A DNA stretch of 64,000 nt from NCBI GenBank assembly GCA_029204225.1, contig CM055109.1:33807167-33871166 (forward strand), in the 5' to 3' direction. Shown in pieces: positions 24,391 through 36,463 of this stretch (position 1 is the first letter of the stretch; every line of letters begins with the position of its first letter). The notes beneath the pieces were generated by a model. It was not told where the DNA came from. It worked only from the letters and a program-made list of their open reading frames with translations, and searched no databases. Source of the DNA: Diphasiastrum complanatum (Eukaryota; Streptophyta; Lycopodiopsida; Lycopodiales; Lycopodiaceae). A program made the position numbers and the translations under genes.

Positions 24391-25440
24391 CATGGATTCC
24401 CAAGGGAAAGCCAGTCCTATCATGGACAAGCTTGATGGAGTAATTACCATCTATGAAAATTTAAGATGAAAACCGTGCTAATGGATAAATAGTTGTATGA
24501 CGTTGTTCCAGGTGCAGAGGGGAAATCCAAAGCTGACGACGCAGCAATCTCCAAATGGAAGCTGAAGATGGCAAAGCATTTGCATTGATCATCCTCAACA
24601 TTTCAGATACTCAGATTGGCCATGTGTCCGAAGCCCAGACATCCAAAGAAGTCTAGGACATCTTGAGCACGCTATATGAAGTGCGAGATATAGCTTCCAA
24701 GCTACATCTCAGGAAGAAATTCTACTCCCTCAAGATGGCAAATGGTGATTCCCTGTAGAATCACATCAACCAGTTCAAGAACCTGCTGAAGTAAATGGCC
24801 GCTGTCGAATCTCTCATAGACAATCAAGACGCAGAAATGCAACTGCTTACAAGCTTGCCAAGCTCATACAACAGCTGGGTGATGATCATCACGATGCATC
24901 CAGAGCTGACTCTCTCAAAAGTCATTGCAATGTTGTTGCAGGAAGACACGCAGAGGAACAAAGCCTCCAGTTCCTCAGCTGATTCTCACGCTTTGTATAC
25001 CAACAAGAGCACAACTAAGCAGAAAAAGAAGAAAGGCCCGAAGCAATCAAAGCAAGACCAGAAACCAACACAACACAAAGAACAGCCAAATCCGCATACT
25101 AAGAAGAAGCTGTTCTGCAGATACTACAAGAGAAACAACCATGAGATTCAAGACTACCGGATACTACAAGCAAAGAACAACAGCAAGGGACAGTCAAATC
25201 AAGTGGCCAATGCAGCTACAGAAGCTCCACAACTCATTCAAGAAGCGGATCATGATGCTTTCATGATCAGCAATCAAGGAGCATCCAATGATGGTTCTTG
25301 GTTCTTGGATTTCAGTGCCACTCAGCATATGACCAGCCTCATTGATTGTTTCGAGTCCTATACACCCTACAGTACCAACAAATATGTTCACCTTGGCGAT
25401 AATAGCACACAAGCTATTAAAGGTAAAGGTACTGTAAGTT
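24391..25440 (+). pseudogene. Copia gag-protease, truncated
   Basis: Gag starts at ATG 24391 (MDSQGKASPIMDKLDGV). A UBN2-type capsid follows, spread over several frames by frameshifts and stops. An open frame from 24795 holds the rest: SLPSSYNSWVMIITMHPELT, a Lys/Gln-rich linker, a decayed zinc knuckle (CRYYKRNNHEIQDYR, three ligands lost), and a protease whose DSGAT box reads DFSATQHMT. Homology ends near 25440, where a transposase-like frame takes over. Related in its protease region to 41630-41860. Confidence 0.8.
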
Positions 25441-25513
25441 CAAGGAAGCATATTTTCTGAGCAATGTTTGTCTGGCGATAGATGTTACCTATTCAAAATG
25501 TCATCCTCTGGAC
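25441..25513 (+). pseudogene. Left piece of MULE-like gene, interrupted
   Basis: This frame (CYLFKMSSSG near 25485-25513) continues without a stop at 37151 when the tandem copia and one TGGAC copy are removed, reading on into GVDLVNRM and LRRFWIQFDH. That shows the copia array was inserted into this gene. Confidence 0.6.
25509..25513 (+). repeat. Target site duplication TGGAC, left
   Basis: Matches 37146-37150 exactly. The two copies flank the three-LTR array and are not found at the inner LTR junctions. Confidence 0.92.
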
Positions 25514-26195
25514 TGTAAAAATTACAGCAAATAAGGATCCTAAAACACTTGAAATGATGAGTAAAACAATAGATTATGATTTCATAAGATTAGCACAAGT
25601 TGAACCATCAAAATCCATCAAAAACCTATGCTTGAACCTCACTAAATGGCCCAAATCCTCGAAGAAGGCTTCACACGTGTGAAAGTACGGCCTCCCACAG
25701 TCTGAGTACTGTACACCAGACCTACATTCAATCCTATAATCATTAGTAATCACAAGTACTCAAACAATTATGAACATAGAGAGCAATTGCACCATTATGA
25801 GAGAAAAAACATGAATTTGCTTGATTGATTTTGGTGAGATATCATCACCTATATATACATGATCCATCACGGTTTTGGGCAGGTATGAGTAGCCCTAAAC
25901 CTATCCCTAATGCTAATTTTGGTGGATCTTTCATCCCTACCAAGTTAGGGTTGGAATCTTGGAGATCCCTCAACAATGCAAAAATTACCAAAAATAGCTC
26001 CTATTTTTTCTCCCTTGTATCTAAGCATAATTTGGACTCATTCCAAAGGTTCTAACACTTAGGTCTACTTGAGAACATCCTTATGAATGGAATCCTATGC
26101 TATTTGGCACGTGTGACAAGCCACATCATGACCATCTAACTATTTACAAGTCATATGACCAAAACTAGTCAAGCTAGAATTGTGAATTTTTAACA
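25514..26195 (-). repeat. Copia LTR 1 (3' LTR of copy A), 682 bp
   Basis: TG...CA type on both strands. The minus-strand TATA box is within TATATATAGG (about 25848-25857 on the plus strand). Confidence 0.95.
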
Positions 26196-26206
26196 CTCCT
26201 CCTCAC
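26196..26206 (-). other. Polypurine tract, copy A
   Basis: Minus-strand GTGAGGAGGAG directly upstream of the 3' LTR. The same tract is at 31671-31681 in copy B. Confidence 0.8.
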
Positions 26207-26209
26207 TAT

Positions 26210-29013
26210 CTAGCTTGGTTCAATCATTGCTTTACTAATCACTCCAAGTGATGATCTGAACTTCATAAAAGGTGTCTTTTGAAGTGGTTTAGTAAGTAGA
26301 TCAGCTACACATTCATTGCTTGGAACATGCTCCAAAGCAATCTCCTTGGCTTGCACCATTTCTCTCACAAAGTGATGGCATATCTCAATGTGCTTAGATC
26401 TTGCATGGAAGATTGGGTTAGATGCAAGGTGTTGGGCTGATATATTGTCATTGTAGATGATTGGTGCCTCCTCTGAATCCATGATCTTTAGTTCCACCAA
26501 TAATCTCTTGATCCAAAGTACCTCCTTTGTAGTGGTTGTCAAAGCTTTGTACTCGGCCTCGGTTGAAGATAGAGATATAGTTTCTTGCTTTTTTGAAAGC
26601 CATGAAACCACACCTTCTCCTATGAAAGTTGAATAGGCACTTGTTGATTTCCTATCCCTCTTGTCCCCTGCAAAATCTGAATCACTAAATGCATGAAGGT
26701 TAATCACATCTCCTCTATATAGAATCCCAAAATCCAATGTACCCGAGATGTATCTTAGAATCCTCTTAGCCTTTTTCCAATGGATATTCAATGGCTTTTG
26801 CATGGATTGGCTCAACCTACATACACTAAAGCTAAGATCTGGTCTAGTTGTAGTGATCCACATTAAGGAACCTATAAGTTGCCTAAACAAAGTGATGTCC
26901 ATGAAGGATCTTTCATCATCTTCATTTGGCACTTTTACATCTTGCTCCATTGGTGTGTCAACACTTTTGCATACTTCCATCTTAAACTTCTTCAAAAGAC
27001 TTTGAGCATAGTTTACTTGACTTATAAAGATAAAATCAGACCCTCTAAGTACTTCTATGCCTAAGATGAAGTGAAGACACCCTAGATCTACCATCTTGAA
27101 CTCTAAGGATAGATCTATCTTGATTTTTTCAATACCATCAACACTATTTCCACTAATGATGATGTCATCTACATAAATGAGTAAAAGTACAATACCAACA
27201 TCATCAAACTTAATGTAAAGAGTGGGATCATATTCACTTTGAACAAAAGAAAGTGCAATAAGATAGCAATGTAGTCTTGAATTCCAAGATCTCGAGGCTT
27301 GCTTCAAGCCATAGATGCTTCTTTGGAGATGGCATACTTTGTTCTCCATTCCATGCTTGATGAACCCTTGTGGCTGCTCCATATAGATATCCTCTTCCAA
27401 AAAACCATTCAAGAAAGCATTAGAGACATCCATTTGACATAGAATCCATCCAAAATGTGATGCAAGTGCAATGATTAGTCTTATTGTGACCATCTTGGCC
27501 ACGGGTGCAAAAGTTTCCTCATAGTCTATCCCTCTCTCTTGAGCATAACCTTTTGCAACTAATCTTGCTTTATGTTTGTTAACACTCCCATTTGCATTCA
27601 ACTTAAGCTTGAAGACCCACTTGCATCCTATTACATTCCTTTGAGGTCTCTCAACAAGCAACCAAGTTTCATTCTCAATCAAGGCATCATACTCATCCAA
27701 CATAGCTTTATACCATTCTTTGGAGTTCAATGCATCTTCAACATTAGACGGTTCTTCAAAACTAGATAAAGCATAAGAAGTGGATGAGATATCCTCAACT
27801 TGCTGTCCTTTGCCTTGATATGTGAGCCTTGATGGCTCCACTTTTGCCCTTGAAGATCTCCTTGGTGTGATAGGTGGGTTTGGTGCTTGCTCCTCCATGA
27901 GCTCCTCCTCAAAACCAAGATCTTGCTCCTCGGTCATCTTCTTCTTGATTGTTGGAGCACTTGAGCCTTCTTCAAGCATATGCATATGATGTTCATCAAA
28001 GATGACATCCCTTGAAACAACAAATTTGTTCAAGGATGGGAGATAGACTTTGTAGCCCTTGCTTGAGCTTGCATATCCAAGCATGATCCCTCTTGTGGAA
28101 GATGGATCCTCCTTGGTTCTTGTTTCCAATGGCACATGCACATAACATATACACCCAAAAACTTTCAAGTGATTAAGATTGGGTTTCTTTCCATACAACA
28201 TCTCATAAGGAGTTTTGCCTTCAATTGCTTTGCAAGACACCCTATTCATCAAGTAGTTTGCACATACAAGAGACTCACCCCAAAAGGATTTGGGCAAACA
28301 AGCATCTAATCTTAAAGCCTTAGAACATTCACATAATGTTCTATTCCTTCTTTTAGCAACTCCATTTTGTTGAGGAGTGTAAGGACAAGAAGTCTCTTTC
28401 TTGATCCCTTCCTCCTCACAAAAGGCCTTGAACTCATTGGAGATGAATTCTCCACCATTGTCACTTCTAAGAATCTTGATGCTATGATTATGATGCTTTT
28501 CCACAAACAACTTGAACTTTACAAAAGTATCAAATACTTGAGACTTGAAGGAAAGTAAGAACACCCAACAATATCTTGAGTAGTCATCAATGAAGGTTAA
28601 AAACATGGATGAACCTCCATTAGATTTGGTGCTAGCAATGTGCACATCCGAGTGTATGAGTTCAAGAGGATGAGATGACTTTGTGATGGAGTTAGGAAAC
28701 ACCTTCTTATGTGCCTTGGATAAGGCACAAGCTTCACAAACCTTGTCTTCCTTCCCAATAGACCTTGGTAGGCCTAAAGCATACTCCTCCTTGATCATAG
28801 CCTCCATGGAACCCGAGTTGACATGTCCAAGTCTTTTGTGCCATAAAGTAAAGGTAGATATCTTGCTCTTCTCGGCCAACATGACAACATTAGTATCCAC
28901 AAATGCATCCAGCTTATAAAGTTTGCCAAGTCTAGTGCCCTTAGCCACTATCTTGCCCTTCTTCTTGATGAAACATTCATTTGAAGCAAAGTCAACATTG
29001 AAACCATTGTCTA
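26210..29013 (-). pseudogene. Copia pol copy A: integrase, RT, RNase H
   Basis: A long open frame reaches back to 29101, but the pol homology starts near 29014. Counting from 29101: pre-integrase zinc ligands His88, His93, Cys122, Cys125; integrase core Asp152 (HSDV) and Asp214 (RSDNGGEF). Residue 250, where the DD35E Glu belongs, is Lys (codon at 28352-28354). The linker GYASSSKGYKVY and the RT (WYKAMLDEYDAL, CKWVFKLKLNANGS, active site YVDD at 27164-27175) follow, then RNase H (FSDSDFAGD, SSTEAEYKAL) ending ADLLTKPL. It is intact in length and preceded in another frame by gag-protease. The Lys change should abolish integration by its own enzyme. Confidence 0.93.
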
Positions 29014-30177
29014 CATTTGGCCAACACTTAGTAGATTCTTTGTTATTGTAGGAATGTACAAAACACCTTCTATGTTGATCTTTTTGGAAGATCCTAAGCA
29101 AAGGGGAATGCTACCAACTCCTTCAATCTTACAAGCTTCATCATTTGCTGTATAGATAGACTTTATAGGTCCATCATAAGATAAGAGAGAAGAGAAAAAC
29201 TCCCTTTTACTAGTCATGTGTGAACTAGCACCCGAGTCAATCCACCAAGGATCTTCTCCTTTGAAGCTTGTTGAAGAAAATATGGACATCATGAGAGAGT
29301 ACTCATGTGAACTCTCCTCCTCCTCCTCTTTGCTCATGTTGGCTTGGCTTTGATCTTGCTTCCTCTTGAAGCATTCCGAGGCATAATGCCCCATCTTGCT
29401 ACAATAGTAGCACTTCACCTTTGATTTGTCCTTCTTGACTTTGGTGGTTGATGGAGATGCCTTTGGGGGTCCTTCTTGATCCTCAAGCTTTGTAGACTTC
29501 TTGAATGTTGATCCTTTGCCTTTGGACTTGCCTTTGCCTTTGGTGAAGAGAGCTTGGTCATCTCCACCTTGGATGGAAAGCCTATCCATCCTCTCTTGCA
29601 TTTGGCTCCTTCTTGATTCCTCGGCCATGAGCGTGCCTTGGAGTTCTTCAAGTATGGGTAGCTTACCCATAATTGCATATCCCTGAACCAAATTGTCAAA
29701 TTCAAAGCTTAGTCCATTCAATATGAGTTGAACAAGCTCTTCATCCTTGATAGGTTCACCTATAAAGGCTAGCTCTTTGTTCAATTCCTTTACTCTTAGG
29801 ACAAAAGTATGTGCACTCTCTCCTTTCTTTTGATAGCTTCTATAGATTTGATTCTTCAAAGCTAACATTCTAGTTTGGTTCTTGGATTCATAGACCTTTT
29901 GCAAAGTCTCCCAAGAATCTTGAGCTGAAGTGCAATCTCCTACCTCTCTTAAGAGTTCATTTGCAACATTCATTTTTATGCAATGTAGTGCAACATTGCA
30001 CCTCTTGATGTATTTGGCTTTTTCTTGAGGATGAATAGGTTCACCCTCCTTACCATTTACAATTTCCATCAGATCTTGCATGATCATGATAGATTCCATT
30101 CTAACTTTCCATATGGAATAGTTAGTTTTGTTGAGCCTTTCATTAGTATCCAAAAGATATGCATTTATAGATGCCGT
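29011..30177 (-). pseudogene. Copia gag-protease copy A, start codon lost
   Basis: Same product as copy B, but the initiating ATG is ACG at 30175-30177 and the next in-frame Met is well inside gag. The frame holds the UBN2-type capsid (NYSIWKVRMESIM, SAQDSWETLQKVYES, LVQLILNGLSFEF), a Lys-rich linker, an intact zinc knuckle CYYCSKMGHYASEC (His codon 29386-29388) and a protease with WWIDSGASSHMTS. It ends at TAG 29011-29013 straight after NLLSVGQM. Pol continues in the -1 frame. Low translation is likely unless a near-cognate start is used. Confidence 0.9.
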
Positions 30178-30976
30178 CTAGTCTCCTAATCAAGGACTTG
30201 ACACAAATGAAGGTTACTTCTATTGATTTGATTGAAGGTCTACCTTATCCCACTTCTTAGGGACCTGAAAAGATCAGTAATAGACTTCCTATAAAGATCT
30301 AAGAATGATCTCTAACAAAATCAAATCATAGAATACTAGAAACAATGCACTTGCTTGATTGAAGTAGACAATACTAGTAGAATTGCCCCTCTTTCTATAA
30401 AGAACATTAAAGCTTCCAAATGATCTGATCAAGAGTGAATTTCAGCAACCTAATATACTTAAAAAATCACTTGTAAAAGATCTAAATGGAACTTAATGAG
30501 TATGCAACACAATCTACTATCCAATCACAAGCAAAAAATGATCAAAATTGATGAAAAATTGATCTAATTTGGTGCATAAGTCAAGCAATGGTTGGACTGA
30601 ACCTAAATCACTTTAGGAGGTGCTTACTACACCTTAGAACAGCCTTGAAGAGTCCCCAAAACTCTGATCTTCCCTCTCCTTGAATGCTAGAAAGCCTTCT
30701 CTATGAAATCACCTCCAAAACTCACTTAGAAATCAATGCTTGGAGCAAGCAAAACTTGCTATCTTGGTAATGTGAATTGAATTCAACTTTGCCTCTGGTT
30801 TTAGACACCTAAACACCTGCAAATGAAGTCACACAACACCAATCTCCAATGTATTTGACTCACTTTGAGTTCTAGAATCAATACTAGATGCTAAGATCCA
30901 ATCTACACAAGATTTAGATCAAAAATTGTGATCAAATTGAATGCAAACCAAGGATTTAGCTCATTTCAGCCTTTAG
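30178..30976 (-). other. Copia leader, copy A
   Basis: About 800 bp of untranslated leader between the primer site and gag. Nearly identical to 35653-36451. No coding signal. Confidence 0.8.
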
Positions 30977-30988
30977 GCTCTGATACCA
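30977..30988 (-). other. Primer binding site, initiator Met tRNA, copy A
   Basis: Minus-strand TGGTATCAGAGC directly abuts the LTR end at 30989. Copy B has the same at 36452-36463. Confidence 0.93.
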
Positions 30989-31670
30989 TGTAAAAATTAC
31001 AGCAAATAAGGATCCTAAAACACTTGAAATGATGAGTAAAACAATAGATTATGATTTCATAAGATTAGCACAAGTTGAACCATCAAAATCCATCAAAAAC
31101 CTATGCTTGAACCTCACTAAATGGCCCAAATCCTCGAAGAAGGCTTCACACGTGTGAAAGTACGGCCTCCCACAGTCTGAGTACTGTACACCAGACCTAC
31201 ATTCAATCCTATAATCATTAGTAATCACAAGTACTCAAACAATTATGAACATAGAGAGCAATTGCACCATTATGAGAGAAAAAACATGAATTTGCTTGAT
31301 TGATTTTGGTGAGATATCATCACCTATATATACATGATCCATCACGGTTTTGGACAGGTATGAGTAGCCCTAAACCTATCCCTAATGCTAATTTTGGTGG
31401 ATCTTTCATCCCTACCAAGTTAGGGTTGGAATCTTGGAGATCCCTCAACAATGCAAAAATTACCAAAAATAGCTCCTATTTTTTCTCCCTTGTATCTAAG
31501 CATAATTTGGACTCATTCCAAAGGTTCTAACACTTAGGTCTACTTGAGAACATCCTTATGAATGGAATCCTATGCTATTTGGCACGTGTGACAAGCCACA
31601 TCATGACCATCTAACTATTTACAAGTCATATGACCAAAACTAGTCAAGCTAGAATTGTGAATTTTTAACA
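30989..31670 (-). repeat. Copia LTR 2, shared central LTR
   Basis: It serves as the 5' LTR of copy A (primer site on its left flank) and the 3' LTR of copy B (polypurine tract on its right flank). No duplicated target bases lie at either edge. One difference from LTR 1 was seen (A for G in the GGGCAGG word). Confidence 0.95.
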
Positions 31671-31684
31671 CTCCTCCTCACTAT

Positions 31685-34488
31685 CTAGCTTGGTTCAATC
31701 ATTGCTTTACTAATCACTCCAAGTGATGATCTGAACTTCATAAAAGGTGTCTTTTGAAGTGGTTTAGTAAGTAGATCAGCTACACATTCATTGCTTGGAA
31801 CATGCTCCAAAGCAATCTCCTTGGCTTGCACCATTTCTCTCACAAAGTGATGGCATATCTCAATGTGCTTAGATCTTGCATGGAAGATTGGGTTAGATGC
31901 AAGGTGTTGGGCTGATATATTGTCATTGTAGATGATTGGTGCCTCCTCTGAATCCATGATCTTTAGTTCCACCAATAATCTCTTGATCCAAAGTACCTCC
32001 TTTGTAGTGGTTGTCAAAGCTTTGTACTCGGCCTCGGTTGAAGATAGAGATATAGTTTCTTGCTTTTTTGAAAGCCATGAAACCACAACTTCTCCTATGA
32101 AAGTTGAATAGGCACTTGTTGATTTCCTATCCCTCTTGTCCCCTGCAAAATCTGAATCACTAAATGCATGAAGGTTAATCACATCTCCTCTATATAGAAT
32201 CCCAAAATCCAATGTACCCGAGATGTATCTTAGAATCCTCTTAGCCTTTTTCCAATGGATATTCAATGGCTTTTGCATGGATTGGCTCAACCTACATACA
32301 CTAAAGCTAAGATCTGGTCTAGTTGTAGTGATCCACATTAAGGAACCTATAAGTTGCCTAAACAAAGTGATGTCCATGAAGGATCTTTCATCATCTTCAT
32401 TTGGCACTTTTACATCTTGCTCCATTGGTGTGTCAACACTTTTGCATACTTCCATCTTAAACTTCTTCAAAAGACTTTGAGCATAGTTTACTTGACTTAT
32501 AAAGATAAAATCAGACCCTCTAAGTACTTCTATGCCTAAGATGAAGTGAAGACACCCTAGATCTACCATCTTGAACTCTAAGGATAGATCTATCTTGATT
32601 TTTTCAATACCATCAACACTATTTCCACTAATGATGATGTCATCTACATAAATGAGTAAAAGTACAATACCAACATCATCAAACTTAATGTAAAGAGTGG
32701 GATCATATTCACTTTGAACAAAAGAAAGTGAAATAAGATAGCAATGTAGTCTTGAATTCCAAGATCTCGAGGCTTGCTTCAAGCCATAGATGCTTCTTTG
32801 GAGATGGCATACTTTGTTCTCCATTCCATGCTTGATGAACCCTTGTGGCTGCTCCATATAGATATCCTCTTCCAAAAAACCATTCAAGAAAGCATTAGAG
32901 ACATCCATTTGACATAGAATCCATCCAAAATGTGATGCAAGTGCAATGATTAGTCTTATTGTGACCATCTTGGCCACGGGTGCAAAAGTTTCCTCATAGT
33001 CTATCCCTCTCTCTTGAGCATAACCTTTTGCAACTAATCTTGCTTTATGTTTGTTAACACTCCCATTTGCATTCAACTTAAGCTTGAAGACCCACTTGCA
33101 TCCTATTACATTCCTTTGAGGTCTCTCAACAAGCAACCAAGTTTCATTCTCAATCAAGGCATCATACTCATCCAACATAGCTTTATACCATTCTTTGGAG
33201 TTCAATGCATCTTCAACATTAGACGGTTCTTCAAAACTAGATAAAGCATAAGAAGTGGATGAGATATCCTCAACTTGCTGTCCTTTGCCTTGATATGTGA
33301 GCCTTGATGGCTCCACTTTTGCCCTTGAAGATCTCCTTGGTGTGATAGGTGGGTTTGGTGCTTGCTCCTCCATGAGCTCCTCCTCAAAACCAAGATCTTG
33401 CTCCTCAGTCATCTTCTTCTTGATTGTTGGAGCACTTGAGCCTTCTTCAAGCATATGCATATGATGTTCATCAAAGATGACATCCCTTGAAACAACAAAT
33501 TTGTTCAAGGATGGGAGATAGACTTTGTAGCCCTTGCTTGAGCTTGCATATCCAAGCATGATCCCTGTTGTGGAAGATGGATCCTCCTTGGTTCTTGTTT
33601 CCAATGGCACATGCACATAACATATACACCCAAAAACTTTCAAGTGATTAAGATTGGGTTTCTTTCCATACAACATCTCATAAGGAGTTTTGCCTTCAAT
33701 TGCTTTGCAAGACACCCTATTCATCAAGTAGTTTGCACATACAAGAGACTCACCCCAAAAGGATTTGGGCAAACAAGCATCTAATCTTAAAGCCTTAGAA
33801 CATTCACATAATGTTCTATTCCTTCTTTCAGCAACTCCATTTTGTTGAGGAGTGTAAGGACAAGAAGTCTCTTTCTTGATCCCTTCCTCCTCACAAAAGG
33901 CCTTGAACTCATTGGAGATGAATTCTCCACCATTGTCACTTCTAAGAATCTTGATGCTATGATTATGATGCTTTTCCACAAACAACTTGAACTTTACAAA
34001 AGTATCAAATACTTGAGACTTGAAGGAAAGTAAGAACACCCAACAATATCTTGAGTAGTCATCAATGAAGGTTAAAAACATGGATGAACCTCCATTAGAT
34101 TTGGTGCTAGCAATGTGCACATCCGAGTGTATGAGTTCAAGAGGATGAGATGACTTTGTGATGGAGTTAGGAAACACCTTCTTATGTGCCTTGGATAAGG
34201 CACAAGCTTCACAAACCTTGTCTTCCTTCCCAATAGACCTTGGTAGGCCTAAAGCATACTCCTCCTTGATCATAGCCTCCATGGAACCCGAGTTGACATG
34301 TCCAAGTCTTTTGTGCCATAAAGTAAAGGTAGATATCTTGCTCTTCTCGGCCAACATGACAACATTAGTATCCACAAATGCATCCAGCTTATAAAGTTTG
34401 CCAAGTCTAGTGCCCTTAGCCACTATCTTGCCCTTCTTCTTGATGAAACATTCATTTGAAGCAAAGTCAACATTGAAACCATTGTCTA
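31685..34488 (-). CDS. Copia pol copy B: integrase, RT, RNase H
   Basis: Identical layout to copy A, with the open frame reaching back to 34576. Here the integrase catalytic triad is complete: Asp152, Asp214 and Glu250 (codon at 33827-33829), the Asp and Glu having 35 residues between them. RT YVDD is at 32639-32650, and RNase H and the C-terminal ADLLTKPL are intact. Visible substitutions against copy A include Thr for Arg in the integrase-RT linker, Ser for Ala before SFVQ, and Val for Gly before VVSWLS in RNase H. It is the more complete pol of the two, but it would need a -1 frame change from gag to be made. Confidence 0.93.
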
Positions 34489-35652
34489 CATTTGGCCAAC
34501 ACTTAGTAGATTCTTTGTTATTGTAGGAATGTACAAAACACCTTCTATGTTGATCTTTTTGGAAGATCCTAAGCAAAGGGGAATGCTACCAACTCCTTCA
34601 ATCTTACAAGCTTCATCATTTGCTGTATAGATAGACTTTATAGGTCCATCATAAGATAAGAGAGAAGAGAAAAACTCCCTTTTACTAGTCATGTGTGAAC
34701 TAGCACCCGAGTCAATCCACCAAGGATCTTCTCCTTTGAAGCTTGTTGAAAAAAATATGGACATCATGAGAGAGTACTCATGTGAACTCTCCTCCTCCTC
34801 CTCTTTGCTCATGTTGGCTTGGCTTTGATCTTGCTTCCTCTTGAAGCATTCCGAGGCATAATTCCCCATCTTGCTACAATAGTAGCACTTCACCTTTGAT
34901 TTGTCCTTCTTGACTTTGGTGGTTGATGGAGATGCCTTTGGGGGTCCTTCTTGATCCTCAAGCTTTGTAGACTTCTTGAATGTTGATCCTTTGCCTTTGG
35001 ACTTGCCTTTGCCTTTGGTGAAGAGAGCTTGGTCATCTCCACCTTGGATGGAAAGCCTATCCATCCTCTCTTGCATTTGGCTCCTTCTTGATTCCTCGGC
35101 CATGAGCGTGCCTTGGAGTTCTTCAAGTATGGGTAGCTTACCCATAATTGCATATCCCTGAACCAAATTGTCAAATTCAAAGCTTAGTCCATTCAATATG
35201 AGTTGAACAAGCTCTTCATCCTTGATAGGTTCACCTATAAAGGCTAGCTCTTTGTTCAATTCCTTTACTCTTAGGACAAAAGTATGTGCACTCTCTCCTT
35301 TCTTTTGATAGCTTCTATAGATTTGATTCTTCAAAGCTAACATTCTAGTTTGGTTCTTGGATTCATAGACCTTTTGCAAAGTCTCCCAAGCATCTTGAGC
35401 TGAAGTGCAATCTCCTACCTCTCTTAAGAGTTCATTTGCAACATTCATTTTTATGCAATGTAGTGCAACATTGCACCTCTTGATGTATTTGGCTTTTTCT
35501 TGAGGATGAATAGGTTCACCCTCCTTACCATTTACAATTTCCATCAGATCTTGCATGATCATGATAGATTCCATTCTAACTTTCCATATGGAATAGTTAG
35601 TTTTGTTGAGCCTTTCATTAGTATCCAAAAGATATGCATTTATAGATGCCAT
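34486..35652 (-). CDS. Copia gag-protease copy B
   Basis: The ATG at 35650-35652 starts MASINAYLLDTNERLNKTNY, a 388-residue gag-protease. The UBN2-type capsid is residues about 10-200. The zinc knuckle has Asn in place of the ligand His (CYYCSKMGNYASEC, codon 34861-34863), which should weaken RNA packaging. The protease DSGASSHM box is intact. The frame stops at 34486-34488 just after NLLSVGQM, with pol in the -1 frame. The start is chosen because it aligns with copia gag and follows the leader. Confidence 0.92.
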   Translation of the reverse strand: MASINAYLLDTNERLNKTNYSIWKVRMESIMIMQDLMEIVNGKEGEPIHPQEKAKYIKRCNVALHCIKMNVANELLREVGDCTSAQDAWETLQKVYESKNQTRMLALKNQIYRSYQKKGESAHTFVLRVKELNKELAFIGEPIKDEELVQLILNGLSFEFDNLVQGYAIMGKLPILEELQGTLMAEESRRSQMQERMDRLSIQGGDDQALFTKGKGKSKGKGSTFKKSTKLEDQEGPPKASPSTTKVKKDKSKVKCYYCSKMGNYASECFKRKQDQSQANMSKEEEEESSHEYSLMMSIFFSTSFKGEDPWWIDSGASSHMTSKREFFSSLLSYDGPIKSIYTANDEACKIEGVGSIPLCLGSSKKINIEGVLYIPTITKNLLSVGQM

Positions 35653-36451
35653 CTAGTCTCCTAATCAAGGACTTGACACAAATGAAGGTTACTTCTATTG
35701 ATTTGATTGAAGGTCTACCTTATCCCACTTCTTAGGGACCTGAAAAGATCAGTAATAGACTTCCTATAAAGATCTAAGAATGATCTCTAACAAAATCAAA
35801 TCATAGAATACTAGAAACAATGCACTTGCTTGATTGAAGTAGACAATACTAGTAGAATTGCCCCTCTTTCTATAAAGAACATTAAAGCTTCCAAATGATC
35901 TGATCAAGAGTGAATTTCAGAAACCTAATATACTTACAAAATCACTTGTAAAAGATCTAAATGGAACTTAATGAGGATGCAACACAATCTACTATCCAAT
36001 CACAAGCAAAAAATGATCAAAATTGATGAAAAATTGATCTAATTTGGTGCATAAGTCAAGCAATGGTTGGACTGAACCTAAATCACTTTAGGAGGTGCCT
36101 ACTACACCTTAGAACAGCCTTGAAGAGTCCCCAAAACTCTGATCTTCCCTCTCCTTGAATGCTAGAAAGCCTTCTCTATGAAATCACCTCCAAAACTCGC
36201 TTAGAAATCAATGCTTGGAGCAAGCAAAACTTGCTATCTTGGTAATGTGAATTGAATTCAACTTTGCCTCTGGTTTTAGACACCTAAACACCTGCAAATG
36301 AAGTCACACAACACCAATCTCCAATGTATTTGACTCACTTTGAGTTCTAGAATCAATACTAGATGCTAAGATCCAATCTACACAAGATTTAGATCAAAAA
36401 TTGTGATCAAATTGAATGCAAACCAAGGATTTAGCTCATTTCAGCCTTTAG
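35653..36451 (-). other. Copia leader, copy B
   Basis: Leader between gag and the primer site at 36452-36463. It has a few single-base differences from copy A (for example near 35920-35940). Confidence 0.8.
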
Positions 36452-36463
36452 GCTCTGATACCA

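Noticed and set aside
26748-28919. Plus-strand ORFs opposite the tandem copia pol (also 32223-34394)
   Set aside because: They are antisense shadows of the pol and gag frames, without domains of their own.
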